Source: UBA5239 sp040394635
GTDB taxonomy: Bacteria; Verrucomicrobiota; Lentisphaeria; Victivallales; Victivallaceae
Assembly (NCBI GenBank): GCA_040394635.1
Contig: JBEBRW010000002.1
Location: forward strand, 62,001-126,000
Length of the DNA stretch: 64,000 nt
Direction: 5' to 3'
Shown here: positions 52,003-60,530 of the stretch, piece after piece
How the letters are laid out: every line of letters begins with the position of its first letter
Position numbering within the stretch: position 1 is the first letter of the stretch
Notes under the pieces: generated by a model
Seen by the model: only the letters and a program-made list of their open reading frames with translations
What the model was told of the DNA's origin: nothing
Databases searched by the model: none
Made by a program: the position numbers and the translations under genes

Positions 52003-53345
52003 ATCTCCACTTCTGCCAAAGGTTTATCCATACTCGTCCCGGCGTTTTTCCGGTCGAATTCATTCATGCACCGGTCGGCGAATTCAAAAGCCGGATTCGT
52101 CTCCCGTGGCCGGTAGTTCTTGCCATTGCCGCCGACCATGCGCATGACTTCAAATGCGGTAAACTTCTCCAGCGGAATTCCGGGGTAAAACACATCCTCA
52201 TCCGACCGGACGCGGAGAATGCCGGTGCCTTCCAGCGGCTGGGAGCGAATGATGACCCGGGCTTCTTCGAGCCGGTAGATGGCGTCGCGAATCAGCCGGA
52301 TCGGAATATTGGTCATTTTGGCCAGCTCTTCCTCGCGGAGCCCGGCGTGGCTGTCGCGGAAGAACCGCGCCATGGTCACGCTCACCGCCAGCATGAGCCG
52401 CGTACGGGCCATGGGGCAAAGCTCCTGCGCCAGCGGTTCGAATTCGTGATCGCTGGCAGTCTGGATGGCACAGGAAATTTCCGCGCCGAACAGTACCAGC
52501 AGCCAGCTCAGCTGCAGCCAGATCAGGAAGAGCGGCACCGCCGAAAAACTACCGTAAATCGTATTGTAACCGCTCAGGAAGAACTGCAGCGCCAGGTAGC
52601 TCTGCTGCAGCAGCTGAAACGCGGTACCGGTCAGAACCCCCGCCACAATCGCCGCCCGCCAGCGGACCTTGGTATTGGGCATGAACGAATAGAGAAAAGG
52701 AAAGAGCAGCCACAGAATGACAAACGGCAGCATCCGGGCAGTAAAATCGATAAAGGTCCCGCTCAGCATTTCCGGCAGCAGTTTGGCCGACACCTGCGAG
52801 AGATACGCCTGCACAAAGGTCGTGACGCTGCTGGCCGCCAGAATCAGAATCGGACAAATCAGAGCAATCGACAGATAATCGCTGAATTTACGGAACAGCG
52901 ACCGGTGGCTCTTCACACCCCAGATCGAGTTGAACGCCGCTTCGATGTTGCCGAGCATCTTGATCACGGCCCAGAAAAGCAACACCACCCCGATACCGGC
53001 GATCATGCCCCCCTTGGTCTTCTCCAGCAGCCGGTCGGAATACTCAAACACATAGTCGAGCTGGTATTGGAAATCAACGAATTTCTCGCACAGCTCTTTT
53101 TTCAGCCGGATATCCAGCCCAAACCCTTTGGCAATGCCGAACGCCAGCGCCGTGATCGGCACCAGCGCGAAAATCGAAAAATAAGTCAGCGCCGACGCCC
53201 ACAAACGGCACTTGCTCTCCCGGAAACCATGCACCGCCATCACGATAATGCGCAATATGCCGAGCAGCGAATAATGGGTTTTCGACAGGTCATTGCGCCC
53301 GTACTCCCAGATATCCTCAAGAAATAACTTGCGGTATTTTCTCAT
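51936..53345 (-). CDS. YihY/BrkB-family membrane protein with winged-helix-like tail
   Basis: A 469-residue protein. Six membrane helices of the YihY/BrkB family occupy about 30-300: the charged opening FRESKCRLWASALTYFSIFA, then GMIAGIGVVLLFWAVIK, YNTIYGSFSAVPLFLIWLQL and WLLVLFGAEISCA. The rest is a soluble domain resembling a winged helix (EELAKMTNIPIRLIRDAIY, then LEEARVIIRS). The family, once called ribonuclease BN, has no settled function. Its C-terminal 22 codons overlap the FAD gene. Confidence 0.87.
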   Translation of the reverse strand: MRKYRKLFLEDIWEYGRNDLSKTHYSLLGILRIIVMAVHGFRESKCRLWASALTYFSIFALVPITALAFGIAKGFGLDIRLKKELCEKFVDFQYQLDYVFEYSDRLLEKTKGGMIAGIGVVLLFWAVIKMLGNIEAAFNSIWGVKSHRSLFRKFSDYLSIALICPILILAASSVTTFVQAYLSQVSAKLLPEMLSGTFIDFTARMLPFVILWLLFPFLYSFMPNTKVRWRAAIVAGVLTGTAFQLLQQSYLALQFFLSGYNTIYGSFSAVPLFLIWLQLSWLLVLFGAEISCAIQTASDHEFEPLAQELCPMARTRLMLAVSVTMARFFRDSHAGLREEELAKMTNIPIRLIRDAIYRLEEARVIIRSQPLEGTGILRVRSDEDVFYPGIPLEKFTAFEVMRMVGGNGKNYRPRETNPAFEFADRCMNEFDRKNAGTSMDKPLAEVEIWKNTTLLLSEQASQGSEPESV

Positions 53346-53481
53346 AAACAGATCATCTCCAAAAAATGTTTTACGTAAAATATCACGTCAAACAACTTTT
53401 GGCAAATGATTCTTTCCAAGCTTGCAAGTTCTTTTTCCGGTGTTATCTGTAAATCCATAGGCCATATAGGAGGTAGAGAAC

Positions 53482-54480
53482 GTGAAAAAGCTTCATCTTG
53501 CAATGACGGCGGCCGCCCTGCCGCTCCTGACCGGGTGCTTCAGCACCGGGCCGGACCCGGGGCTCGAAAAAATCTCCGCCCAGCTCGATCTGATCAACGT
53601 AAACCTGGAAAAAATCCACCAGACGATCGGCGTACCGGAAAACCCGGCCGTGAACGACGCCCAGCTGGCGGGAATCATCAGCCAGGCCCCCGAGCTGGCC
53701 AAAATCAAACCACTGCCGGCCAACCCGACCAACAAGGACATCGCCGATTATATCGACGCCATCCTGAAAGTGGCCCCTAAAACCGGCAACACCTGGAACA
53801 GCCCCTATGTGCAGATGCTCCGCCTGATCGGCACCGGCCATCTGGAAGCGCTGGTGCCGTACCTCACGGACCGTTATGTCAATAGTGTCTTTTGGGAACT
53901 GATCGGGATAGAGGACCTTGACGCCGGCATCAAACTGTTGCCCGAATATCCGACGCTGTATTATAGCCTGCAGAGGTTCGACCCCGATTTGCGCCTGAAG
54001 GAACCGCTGAAAAAGCTCCTGCAGGACGATAAAAAGAACCTTACCCCGATCAAAGGTTCCATCCCTCTTTATTTCTCCTCCGACGAGGATATCGAATTTC
54101 TAAAAAAATGCTACCGGGAAAATCCGCAGGCCTATATTGTCATCGACACGCTGGCCGCTTATCAGGACACCGATCCCGCGGTCATGAGCAATCAGCGGTG
54201 GGAGAATATAAAAAACCTCCCCGTCGAAACCCGTCTGATCGGTATCGACGACACCATCCGCCGCGGCAACAAGGAAGCCCTCGCCTTCATCCTCGAGCAG
54301 TATGCGACCGACGAGAAGCTCCAGAAAACCAAGCGGTCCCTGAATCATTTCTTCGACCCCGCCCCCACCGGCGAAATGTCGTATGAGCAACTCTGGATCA
54401 TGTATCAGCACAACAAAGACAAGCTGAAATTCGATCCCGCAACCCGGAAATACAAAATTCAAGAAGGAGACGAATCATGA
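53482..54480 (+). CDS. Lipoprotein of unknown function, first of a tandem pair
   Basis: A 332-residue protein with a lipoprotein signal (lipobox LLTGC, cysteine at about residue 19). A coiled coil follows (KISAQLDLINVNLEKIHQTI), then a helical body that may be HEAT-like (short repeats such as ALVPYLTDRYVNSVFWELI). GGAGG precedes the start. The next gene overlaps it as ATGA and is a paralogue. I do not recognise a named family. Confidence 0.85.
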   Translation: MKKLHLAMTAAALPLLTGCFSTGPDPGLEKISAQLDLINVNLEKIHQTIGVPENPAVNDAQLAGIISQAPELAKIKPLPANPTNKDIADYIDAILKVAPKTGNTWNSPYVQMLRLIGTGHLEALVPYLTDRYVNSVFWELIGIEDLDAGIKLLPEYPTLYYSLQRFDPDLRLKEPLKKLLQDDKKNLTPIKGSIPLYFSSDEDIEFLKKCYRENPQAYIVIDTLAAYQDTDPAVMSNQRWENIKNLPVETRLIGIDDTIRRGNKEALAFILEQYATDEKLQKTKRSLNHFFDPAPTGEMSYEQLWIMYQHNKDKLKFDPATRKYKIQEGDES

Positions 54481-55529
54481 AATATCACATAATCAGCATC
54501 CCCGCCGCGCTGCTGCTGGCCGGTTGCGCCACCTCCCCCACCCCGGAGCAATACGACAAACTCGCCGATCAGCTGGCGAAAATCAATCAGAACCTGGAAG
54601 CCATCAACAAAGCGGTGGAAAACAACAACCGCCTGATGCAGCTCTCCACTCAAAGTACTTCATCCCGCACATCCACCGCCAATCGCGGCAATATGCTGGC
54701 CCTGAGCAAGATCGCCAAGCTCTCCGAAAAACCGACCGATGCGGAAATCCGGAAATACATCCTCGCCATCAAGGCCGCCTCGGATGGACAGAATCACTTC
54801 GGCCCGGATGATATCCAGACCAAAATGCTCCGCGAAATCGGCCCCGGCCACTTGTCGGTAATCATCCCGTTCCTGGACAACAGTTTTTATCATCTGGACC
54901 AGGCGCTGCCCGCTCTGATTGAGGAAAAAGACAAGGATTTCGTGACGAAAAATATCCTGCGCTACCCCCGCATGGCCGTCATCGCCTTCAAAATGGGCTG
55001 GGAAAAGGATGCCAAGGATGACATTTTCAAGGTGTTCGAAACCGACAACAATCAGATATGGGAACTGAAAAGCAATATCGGCAAAATCGTCGAAACTCCG
55101 GAGGACCGCGAAAGGGTCATCAAGGTTTATATCAACGGCGCCAGTGCCTCCGACCTCTACAACACCATCCAGGCCTTCCCCGATATCGATCTCGTCAAGA
55201 TCAACAACGACGCCTGGGAAAAGCAGAAATACAGCCACAGCTGGAGCCGCATACAATACGGCATAAAGGCCGCTTCAACCGGCAATAAAGAAGCCCTGGG
55301 CTCCCTGATTCAGCTGTTCTCCACGGATCGGAACACGTTCAACCACAACGAAGGCGCCACCACCCTGATGCGGCTGACCGGCCAAACCCTGAACGCCGCC
55401 AAGCTCACCGAGTGGTACGATAAAAACAAGGACAACCTCTATTTCGACAAAGAAAAGGGCCGCTTCCTGGTGAAAGCCGCCGAACCCGCCCCCACAGTCG
55501 AAGCGCCTCAGCCGGCCGAGGCCAAGTAA
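54477..55529 (+). CDS. Lipoprotein of unknown function, second of a tandem pair
   Basis: A 350-residue paralogue of the preceding lipoprotein. Lipobox LLAGC; coiled coil KLADQLAKINQNLEAINKAV; then a Ser/Thr-rich linker and a matching helical body (IGPGHLSVIIPFLDNSFYHL is equivalent to IGTGHLEALVPYLTDRYVNS). It ends in a proline/alanine tail. Both lipoproteins probably work together at the same membrane. A terminator and inverted repeat follow. Confidence 0.85.
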   Translation: MKYHIISIPAALLLAGCATSPTPEQYDKLADQLAKINQNLEAINKAVENNNRLMQLSTQSTSSRTSTANRGNMLALSKIAKLSEKPTDAEIRKYILAIKAASDGQNHFGPDDIQTKMLREIGPGHLSVIIPFLDNSFYHLDQALPALIEEKDKDFVTKNILRYPRMAVIAFKMGWEKDAKDDIFKVFETDNNQIWELKSNIGKIVETPEDRERVIKVYINGASASDLYNTIQAFPDIDLVKINNDAWEKQKYSHSWSRIQYGIKAASTGNKEALGSLIQLFSTDRNTFNHNEGATTLMRLTGQTLNAAKLTEWYDKNKDNLYFDKEKGRFLVKAAEPAPTVEAPQPAEAK

Positions 55530-55535
55530 TTCTTT

Positions 55536-55673
55536 TTTGTCCACAAAATCACACAAAACTATACAAAAGTTATTGGCGACCGACTTCGGCCGCCAATTAT
55601 TTTTTTCGCGTTTTTCGTATATTTCGTGAACACTTTTCCTTTTTGTGTATTTTTGTGTGGTTTTGTGGATAAA
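55536..55673. repeat. Large imperfect inverted repeat around the lipoprotein-operon terminator
   Basis: Arms at about 55536-55569 and 55640-55673 are reverse complements in most positions (TCCACAAAA[T/C]CACACAAAA core). The terminator hairpin at 55572-55606 lies inside. Additional TTTTTCGT steps fill the right side. Confidence 0.75.
55572..55606 (+). terminator. Rho-independent terminator of the lipoprotein pair
   Basis: Stem ATTGGCG / CGCCAAT (7 bp), with an inner CCGA / TCGG pairing in the loop, followed by TAT and seven T. Confidence 0.8.
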
Positions 55674-55693
55674 TTCCCTTGAAATTATGGGGA

Positions 55694-55721
55694 TTGACTG
55701 TATTTTTTGTCAGTATAGATT
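55694..55721 (+). promoter_or_regulatory. Predicted promoter of the argB-aroK-aroC operon
   Basis: TTGACT, a 16-nt spacer, TAGATT, 25 nt before the argB start. Confidence 0.4.
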
Positions 55722-55746
55722 CATTAACTTTTTGAGGATCGGAAAA

Positions 55747-56643
55747 ATGATACAGATGGAAGATTTGATCCGTAAATCGGATGTATTGGTCGAGGCTCTG
55801 CCCTATATCCAGAAATTCCGCAACGAGATCGTGGTCGTCAAGTTCGGCGGCAGCGCCATGGAAGACCCGGAACTCGTCAAAAGCACCATGCGCGATATCG
55901 TGCTCATGGAGTGCATCGGCATGCGCCCCGTGGTCGTCCACGGCGGCGGCAAAGCCATTACCGCCGAGCTCACCCGCCGCAACATCGAGACCCGTTTCGT
56001 CAATGGTCTGCGGGTCACGGATGAAGAGACCATCAAGGTCGTCGACGACGTGCTGCACAATGTCACCAACCAGTCGCTGGTGGACGCCGCGGCCGCGGCC
56101 GGCGGCAATCCCATTTCCCTCTCCGGGCGCAGTGTCATGAAGGCCGAAAAAATGTACTCCACCGACAAGGAAACCGGGCAGAAGCTCGACATCGGTTACG
56201 TCGGCGACATCACCGATATCGACAGCTACAAGCTTTCGGAAGCGCTGAAGAGCCGTACCATCCCGATCCTGACCCCGCTGGCGCGCGGTACCGACGGCAA
56301 AATTTACAACATCAACGCCGACATCGCCGCCTGCCGCGTGGCCGAAGGCTTGAAGGCGCGTAAGCTGGTTTTCCTGAGCGACGTGCCCGGCATCCTGCGC
56401 GATGCATCGGACGAGTCCACCTTGATTTCGACCATTTGCACCACCGAAGTGGACGACATGATCAAAAACAAGATTATCACCGGCGGCATGATTCCCAAGA
56501 TCATGAGCAGCATCCGCGCCCTTGAAGCCGGCACCAACAAAGTGCATATGATCGACGGCCGCGTCAAGCATTCGCTGCTGCTGGAAATCTTCACCGACAG
56601 CGGTATCGGGACCCAGATCATCAAACCGACCTCGATCTTATGA
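55747..56643 (+). CDS. argB: Acetylglutamate kinase
   Basis: Second enzyme of arginine (ornithine) synthesis: ATP phosphorylates N-acetylglutamate. A 298-residue protein of amino-acid-kinase fold, with VVKFGGSAM near residue 30, VVVHGGGKAIT, the substrate loop RFVNGLRVTDEE, and C-terminal GGMIPKIMSS. I start at the ATG at 55747 (GAGGA lies upstream); the longer frame adds 34 non-homologous residues. It overlaps aroK as ATGA. Confidence 0.95.
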   Translation: MIQMEDLIRKSDVLVEALPYIQKFRNEIVVVKFGGSAMEDPELVKSTMRDIVLMECIGMRPVVVHGGGKAITAELTRRNIETRFVNGLRVTDEETIKVVDDVLHNVTNQSLVDAAAAAGGNPISLSGRSVMKAEKMYSTDKETGQKLDIGYVGDITDIDSYKLSEALKSRTIPILTPLARGTDGKIYNINADIAACRVAEGLKARKLVFLSDVPGILRDASDESTLISTICTTEVDDMIKNKIITGGMIPKIMSSIRALEAGTNKVHMIDGRVKHSLLLEIFTDSGIGTQIIKPTSIL

Positions 56644-57170
56644 GAATTGTCCTGACCGGCATGAAACACTGCGGCAAAAGCACCGTCGGCAAACTGCTGG
56701 CGAAGCGCTGGGGTTGCCCCTTTGCCGATACGGATGTGCTGCTGGAGAAGTTGTTTGAACAGAATTACGGGGAAAAACTGAATTGCCGGGGAATTTTCAA
56801 GGAATACGGCGAGGAGTTTTTCCGGAATATGGAGGCGGAAGTGGTCGCACAACTCCGTGCGGCGCGGCCGGGCAAGTCGCGGGTCATCGCCCTCGGCGGC
56901 GGGCTCCCGATGAATCCGGCGGTGAAGGACGTCCTGCCCGAGCTGGGCGAGATCGTTTACCTGAAAGTCGCGCCGGAAACCATTTTCCGCCGGATCGAAG
57001 CGAACGGCCTGCCGCCTTATCTGGATGCGGCGCGGCCGTTTGAGAGTTTTATGGAATTTTATCGCGAACGCGAAAAAGTATATGAAAAAATCGCGGCGCT
57101 GACCGTCTGTCCGGGCGAAGTTTCCCCGGAGGAAGCGGCGGCGGCCGTCGATATGGAATTACAGAAATGA
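56640..57170 (+). CDS. aroK: Shikimate kinase
   Basis: A 176-residue P-loop kinase (TGMKHCGKST at residues 6-15) that phosphorylates shikimate. The shikimate-binding aspartate is in FADTD and the glycine-rich ALGGGLPMN loop is present. The lid region reads DAARPFESFMEF. It is a plausible chorismate-pathway partner of aroC, with which it overlaps as ATGA. Confidence 0.9.
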   Translation: MRIVLTGMKHCGKSTVGKLLAKRWGCPFADTDVLLEKLFEQNYGEKLNCRGIFKEYGEEFFRNMEAEVVAQLRAARPGKSRVIALGGGLPMNPAVKDVLPELGEIVYLKVAPETIFRRIEANGLPPYLDAARPFESFMEFYREREKVYEKIAALTVCPGEVSPEEAAAAVDMELQK

Positions 57171-58222
57171 GCGGCAGTACTTACGGCAAAATCTTTACAG
57201 TGGCCACCTTCGGCGAATCGCACGGAGGCGGCGTGGGTGTGGTGGTGGACGGCGTGACGCCCGGCGTGGAGCTCGGCGCGGCCGATATCCAGCGCGAACT
57301 GGACCGCCGCCGCCCCGGCCAGTCGGCCGTCTCCACCCCGCGCAACGAGAGTGACAGTGTTCAAATCCTCTCCGGCGTTTTTGAGGGTAAAACCACCGGC
57401 ACCCCGATCATGATGCTGGTCATGAACAAAGATCAGCGCTCCGGGGATTACGGCAATATCAAGGACATTTTCCGGCCCGGCCACGCCGACTACACGTTTT
57501 ATCAGAAATACGGCATTCGCGACTATCGCGGCGGGGGGCGCTCTTCCGGGCGCGAGACCATCGGCCGGGTAGCCGCCGGAGCCATTGCAAAAATATTGCT
57601 GCTGAAATACGGCATCACCGTCACCGCGTTCACCGCTCAGGTCGGCGAGTTCAAGGGCACCGAAGTCGATTTCGCGGAAATCGAGCGCAACCCGGTCCGG
57701 GCGGCCGATCCCGGAGCAGCGATATTGATGGAAAAACTGATTCTGGAAGCGGCCACCAAAGGCGACAGCGTCGGCGGAGTCGTTGAATGCCGCGTGAACG
57801 GTATGATGCCGGGGCTCGGCGAGCCGGTTTTCGACAAGCTGGACGCGGTGCTGGCGCATGCGGTCCTGTCCATCGGCGGCATCAAGGGCATTGAATTCGG
57901 CAGCGGGTTCGCGGCGGCGGCCATGTACGGCTCGGAGCACAACGACCCGATCACGCCGGACGGCTTCGCCGGCAATCACGCGGGCGGCATTCTCGGCGGT
58001 ATTTCCAATGGCGACGAGATCGTTTTCCGCGCCGCGGTCAAGCCGACCAGTTCCATCAGCATCAAACAGTCAACCATAAATCTGGATGGTGCCGCCGCCG
58101 AATGCGAGGTTCACGGCCGGCACGACCCGTGTCTCTGTCCCCGCATCGTGCCGGTGGTGGAGGCCATGGCCGCCATTGCACTGGTCGATCTCTTGAAACA
58201 GCACGCGGCGCTACGCACTTAA
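57167..58222 (+). CDS. aroC: Chorismate synthase
   Basis: Makes chorismate from EPSP with reduced FMN. A 351-residue protein: GESHGGGVGVVVDG at the start, RRPGQSAVSTPRNESD, the central YRGGGRSSGRETIGR and HGRHDPCLCPRIVPV near the C-terminus. All family signatures are present. With aroK it supplies the last part of the pathway; the joining of argB to these genes is by transcript, not by chemistry. Confidence 0.96.
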   Translation: MSGSTYGKIFTVATFGESHGGGVGVVVDGVTPGVELGAADIQRELDRRRPGQSAVSTPRNESDSVQILSGVFEGKTTGTPIMMLVMNKDQRSGDYGNIKDIFRPGHADYTFYQKYGIRDYRGGGRSSGRETIGRVAAGAIAKILLLKYGITVTAFTAQVGEFKGTEVDFAEIERNPVRAADPGAAILMEKLILEAATKGDSVGGVVECRVNGMMPGLGEPVFDKLDAVLAHAVLSIGGIKGIEFGSGFAAAAMYGSEHNDPITPDGFAGNHAGGILGGISNGDEIVFRAAVKPTSSISIKQSTINLDGAAAECEVHGRHDPCLCPRIVPVVEAMAAIALVDLLKQHAALRT

Positions 58223-58241
58223 CAGAGGAAAGGAACCGATC

Positions 58242-60500
58242 ATGGGAACCGAAAAACAGCCAAGCAAGCGGAAAGCGGTTTTCCGCAAACTCTGCGGCTC
58301 ATATCAGTATGAACTGGCCAAGCCGGAAGATTTGCGGGTGGTCATGGAAAATGATGACGCTTTCTGGGCGATTCTTTCCGCCCCGGTCACTTCCCTGAAC
58401 GGCGACCCGCGCTTCTTCCGCCACCTCGACACGACCGGCAGCGGCTCGATCCGCGTCGACAAAATCAAGGACGCGTTTTACTGGCTGGACAGCATCCTGA
58501 AAGATCTCTCGTACCTGGGAGACGAAAAAAACTCGGTTACCCTCGACGAAATCCGCACCGATACCAATAACGGACGCGACATCATCGCCACCATTAAAGA
58601 AGAGCTGACCGAAGAATTGGTCAACGACGGCGTTATCACCTTGACGGAGGTACGCGACGCAATCAACCGCCTCTCGTCCGGCAGCCTGAAGGGTGACGGC
58701 ATCATCATCCGCAGCGCGGTCGCCGGCACCGTGGCCGAGCAACTTTTCACCGACATCCTGACCGTGCTCGACGGTCCCGACAATCAAGCCGGGCTGAAAG
58801 GCGTAACCGGTGCGCTGGTGGATAAATTCCTCGCCGACGCCAAGGCTTATCTCGACTGGGCACAAAACGACACCTACTCCACGCTGCTGCCGGGGGTGGA
58901 CATGCCGCCCGTCTATGCTTTTTACCGGCACGCCGCGCCCAAAATCGACCAGTATTTCGATTACTGCAAACTGGTGCAGATCGACCATGAAAACGTCCGG
59001 CGGTTTTCGGAAAAGCCGGACGCGCTCTCGCCGCTGAACCTGCAGGATACGGCCGCGGTGAAAAACGCCATCGACCAGGCGCCGCTGGCCCCGCCCTCTC
59101 CGGCCTGCGTGCTCAATGTCAACCAGGAAATCAACCCCGCTTACCGCGATGACATCTATAAGCTCGCCGAGGTATTCGGCCTGAAAAATATTACGCAGCA
59201 GGACTGGGCCATGATCAAGAGCAAATTCATCGGCTACGAAGAATATCTGCAGGGCAAAAGCGGCAACTCCGCCGAGAAACTCGGCACCGACCGGCTGAAG
59301 GAAGACATGGCCAATACCGAAGCCATCGAGTTCCTCCGCAAGCTGATCCAGGAAGACAGTTCCATCATGAACAACGTCAAACGGATCATCAATATCGAAA
59401 AACTGCTGCTTTACAAACAGTACTATTTCCGCTTTGTCCGCAGTTTCATTTCGATGTTCGAGCTCTTCAATCCGTGGCGGCTCTCGATGCTGCAGTCGGG
59501 TTCACTGATCATGGACGGCAAGCACTTCGACCTCTGTTTGCGCATCACCGACCCGGCCATGCACAAAATGCTGGCGAAAACCTCCAATCTCTTTATCATG
59601 TACATGACCGCCAAGCGCTCGGTCAACGGCATAGCAAGTATTCAAAAGGTGGCGGTGGCGGTCACGGCGGGCACCAATATGGTGTTTTATCCGGGCAAGG
59701 CCGGGCTCTTCGTCGACTGGGACGGCACACTGTGGGACACGGTCATCGACGACATCCTGCAGGGGCCGATCTGCTTCAAACAGAGCCTGGCGCTGCCGTT
59801 CATCAAGGTCAGCAACATCATCACCGACAAATTTTCCAAACTGACCTCGGCGGAAACCATTGCCAACGACCTGACCAGCCAGATCGAAAAAGCCGGCAAG
59901 ACGCCGCCGCCCGCCAAACCTGGCATGAACGGCTCAATGCTGCTGCTGGCCGGCGGGGTCGGGTTCGCCGCCATCTTCAGCGGGCTCACTTATATCTTCA
60001 AACAGCTGGCGAGCCTGCCGGGGCTGACGCTGCTTTTCTACGTCCTGCTGATTTTCATCTGCATCATGACGCCGCTGGTGATTTACTCGCTGTACAAGCT
60101 TTATAAGCGCAATTTCAGCATGTTTTTCGAAGCCGCCGGCTGGGCCATCAACCTGCGGATGAAGCTCGACACCTTCGCGGGCCGCTTCTTCTCGTATCTC
60201 CCGGCCTACCCCGAGAATTTCGAAAAAAAGGGCCTCGACACCGCCACCATCAAGGTCAAGCATAATTCGCGCGACAACAAAAAAGAATGGCTGCTTCCGG
60301 TCGTGCTGCTGACGATCCTGGTCCTGGCCTTCGGCTCGCTGACGTATTACCTGTATTTCCATGAGAAACTCAAAGAGAAACTCGAAAAGAAGGCCGTCGA
60401 ATCAGCCCCGGTCACCGTAGTCACCGTTGCTGCCGCTACGGCATCCGGAGCAGCCGCCCCCGCCGCCGCCGTTAACGCCGCAGTACCCGAGCAGAAATGA
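58242..60500 (+). CDS. Large membrane protein with EF-hand-like segments, unknown function
   Basis: A 752-residue protein I do not recognise. The N-terminal 560 or so residues are soluble and mostly helical. Two parts look like degenerate EF-hand loops: DTTGSGSIRVDK and NDGVITLTEV; the first lacks the final acidic residue, so calcium binding is uncertain. Hydrophobic helices lie at about 567-585, 595-620 and 685-708, followed by a charged stretch and an Ala/Val-rich tail. GAGGAAAGGAAC precedes the start. It lies 19 nt after aroC on the same strand but shows no link to aromatic synthesis. Confidence 0.8.
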   Translation: MGTEKQPSKRKAVFRKLCGSYQYELAKPEDLRVVMENDDAFWAILSAPVTSLNGDPRFFRHLDTTGSGSIRVDKIKDAFYWLDSILKDLSYLGDEKNSVTLDEIRTDTNNGRDIIATIKEELTEELVNDGVITLTEVRDAINRLSSGSLKGDGIIIRSAVAGTVAEQLFTDILTVLDGPDNQAGLKGVTGALVDKFLADAKAYLDWAQNDTYSTLLPGVDMPPVYAFYRHAAPKIDQYFDYCKLVQIDHENVRRFSEKPDALSPLNLQDTAAVKNAIDQAPLAPPSPACVLNVNQEINPAYRDDIYKLAEVFGLKNITQQDWAMIKSKFIGYEEYLQGKSGNSAEKLGTDRLKEDMANTEAIEFLRKLIQEDSSIMNNVKRIINIEKLLLYKQYYFRFVRSFISMFELFNPWRLSMLQSGSLIMDGKHFDLCLRITDPAMHKMLAKTSNLFIMYMTAKRSVNGIASIQKVAVAVTAGTNMVFYPGKAGLFVDWDGTLWDTVIDDILQGPICFKQSLALPFIKVSNIITDKFSKLTSAETIANDLTSQIEKAGKTPPPAKPGMNGSMLLLAGGVGFAAIFSGLTYIFKQLASLPGLTLLFYVLLIFICIMTPLVIYSLYKLYKRNFSMFFEAAGWAINLRMKLDTFAGRFFSYLPAYPENFEKKGLDTATIKVKHNSRDNKKEWLLPVVLLTILVLAFGSLTYYLYFHEKLKEKLEKKAVESAPVTVVTVAAATASGAAAPAAAVNAAVPEQK

Positions 60501-60530
60501 CGCTGAACCATAAAATAAGGATACGATAAA

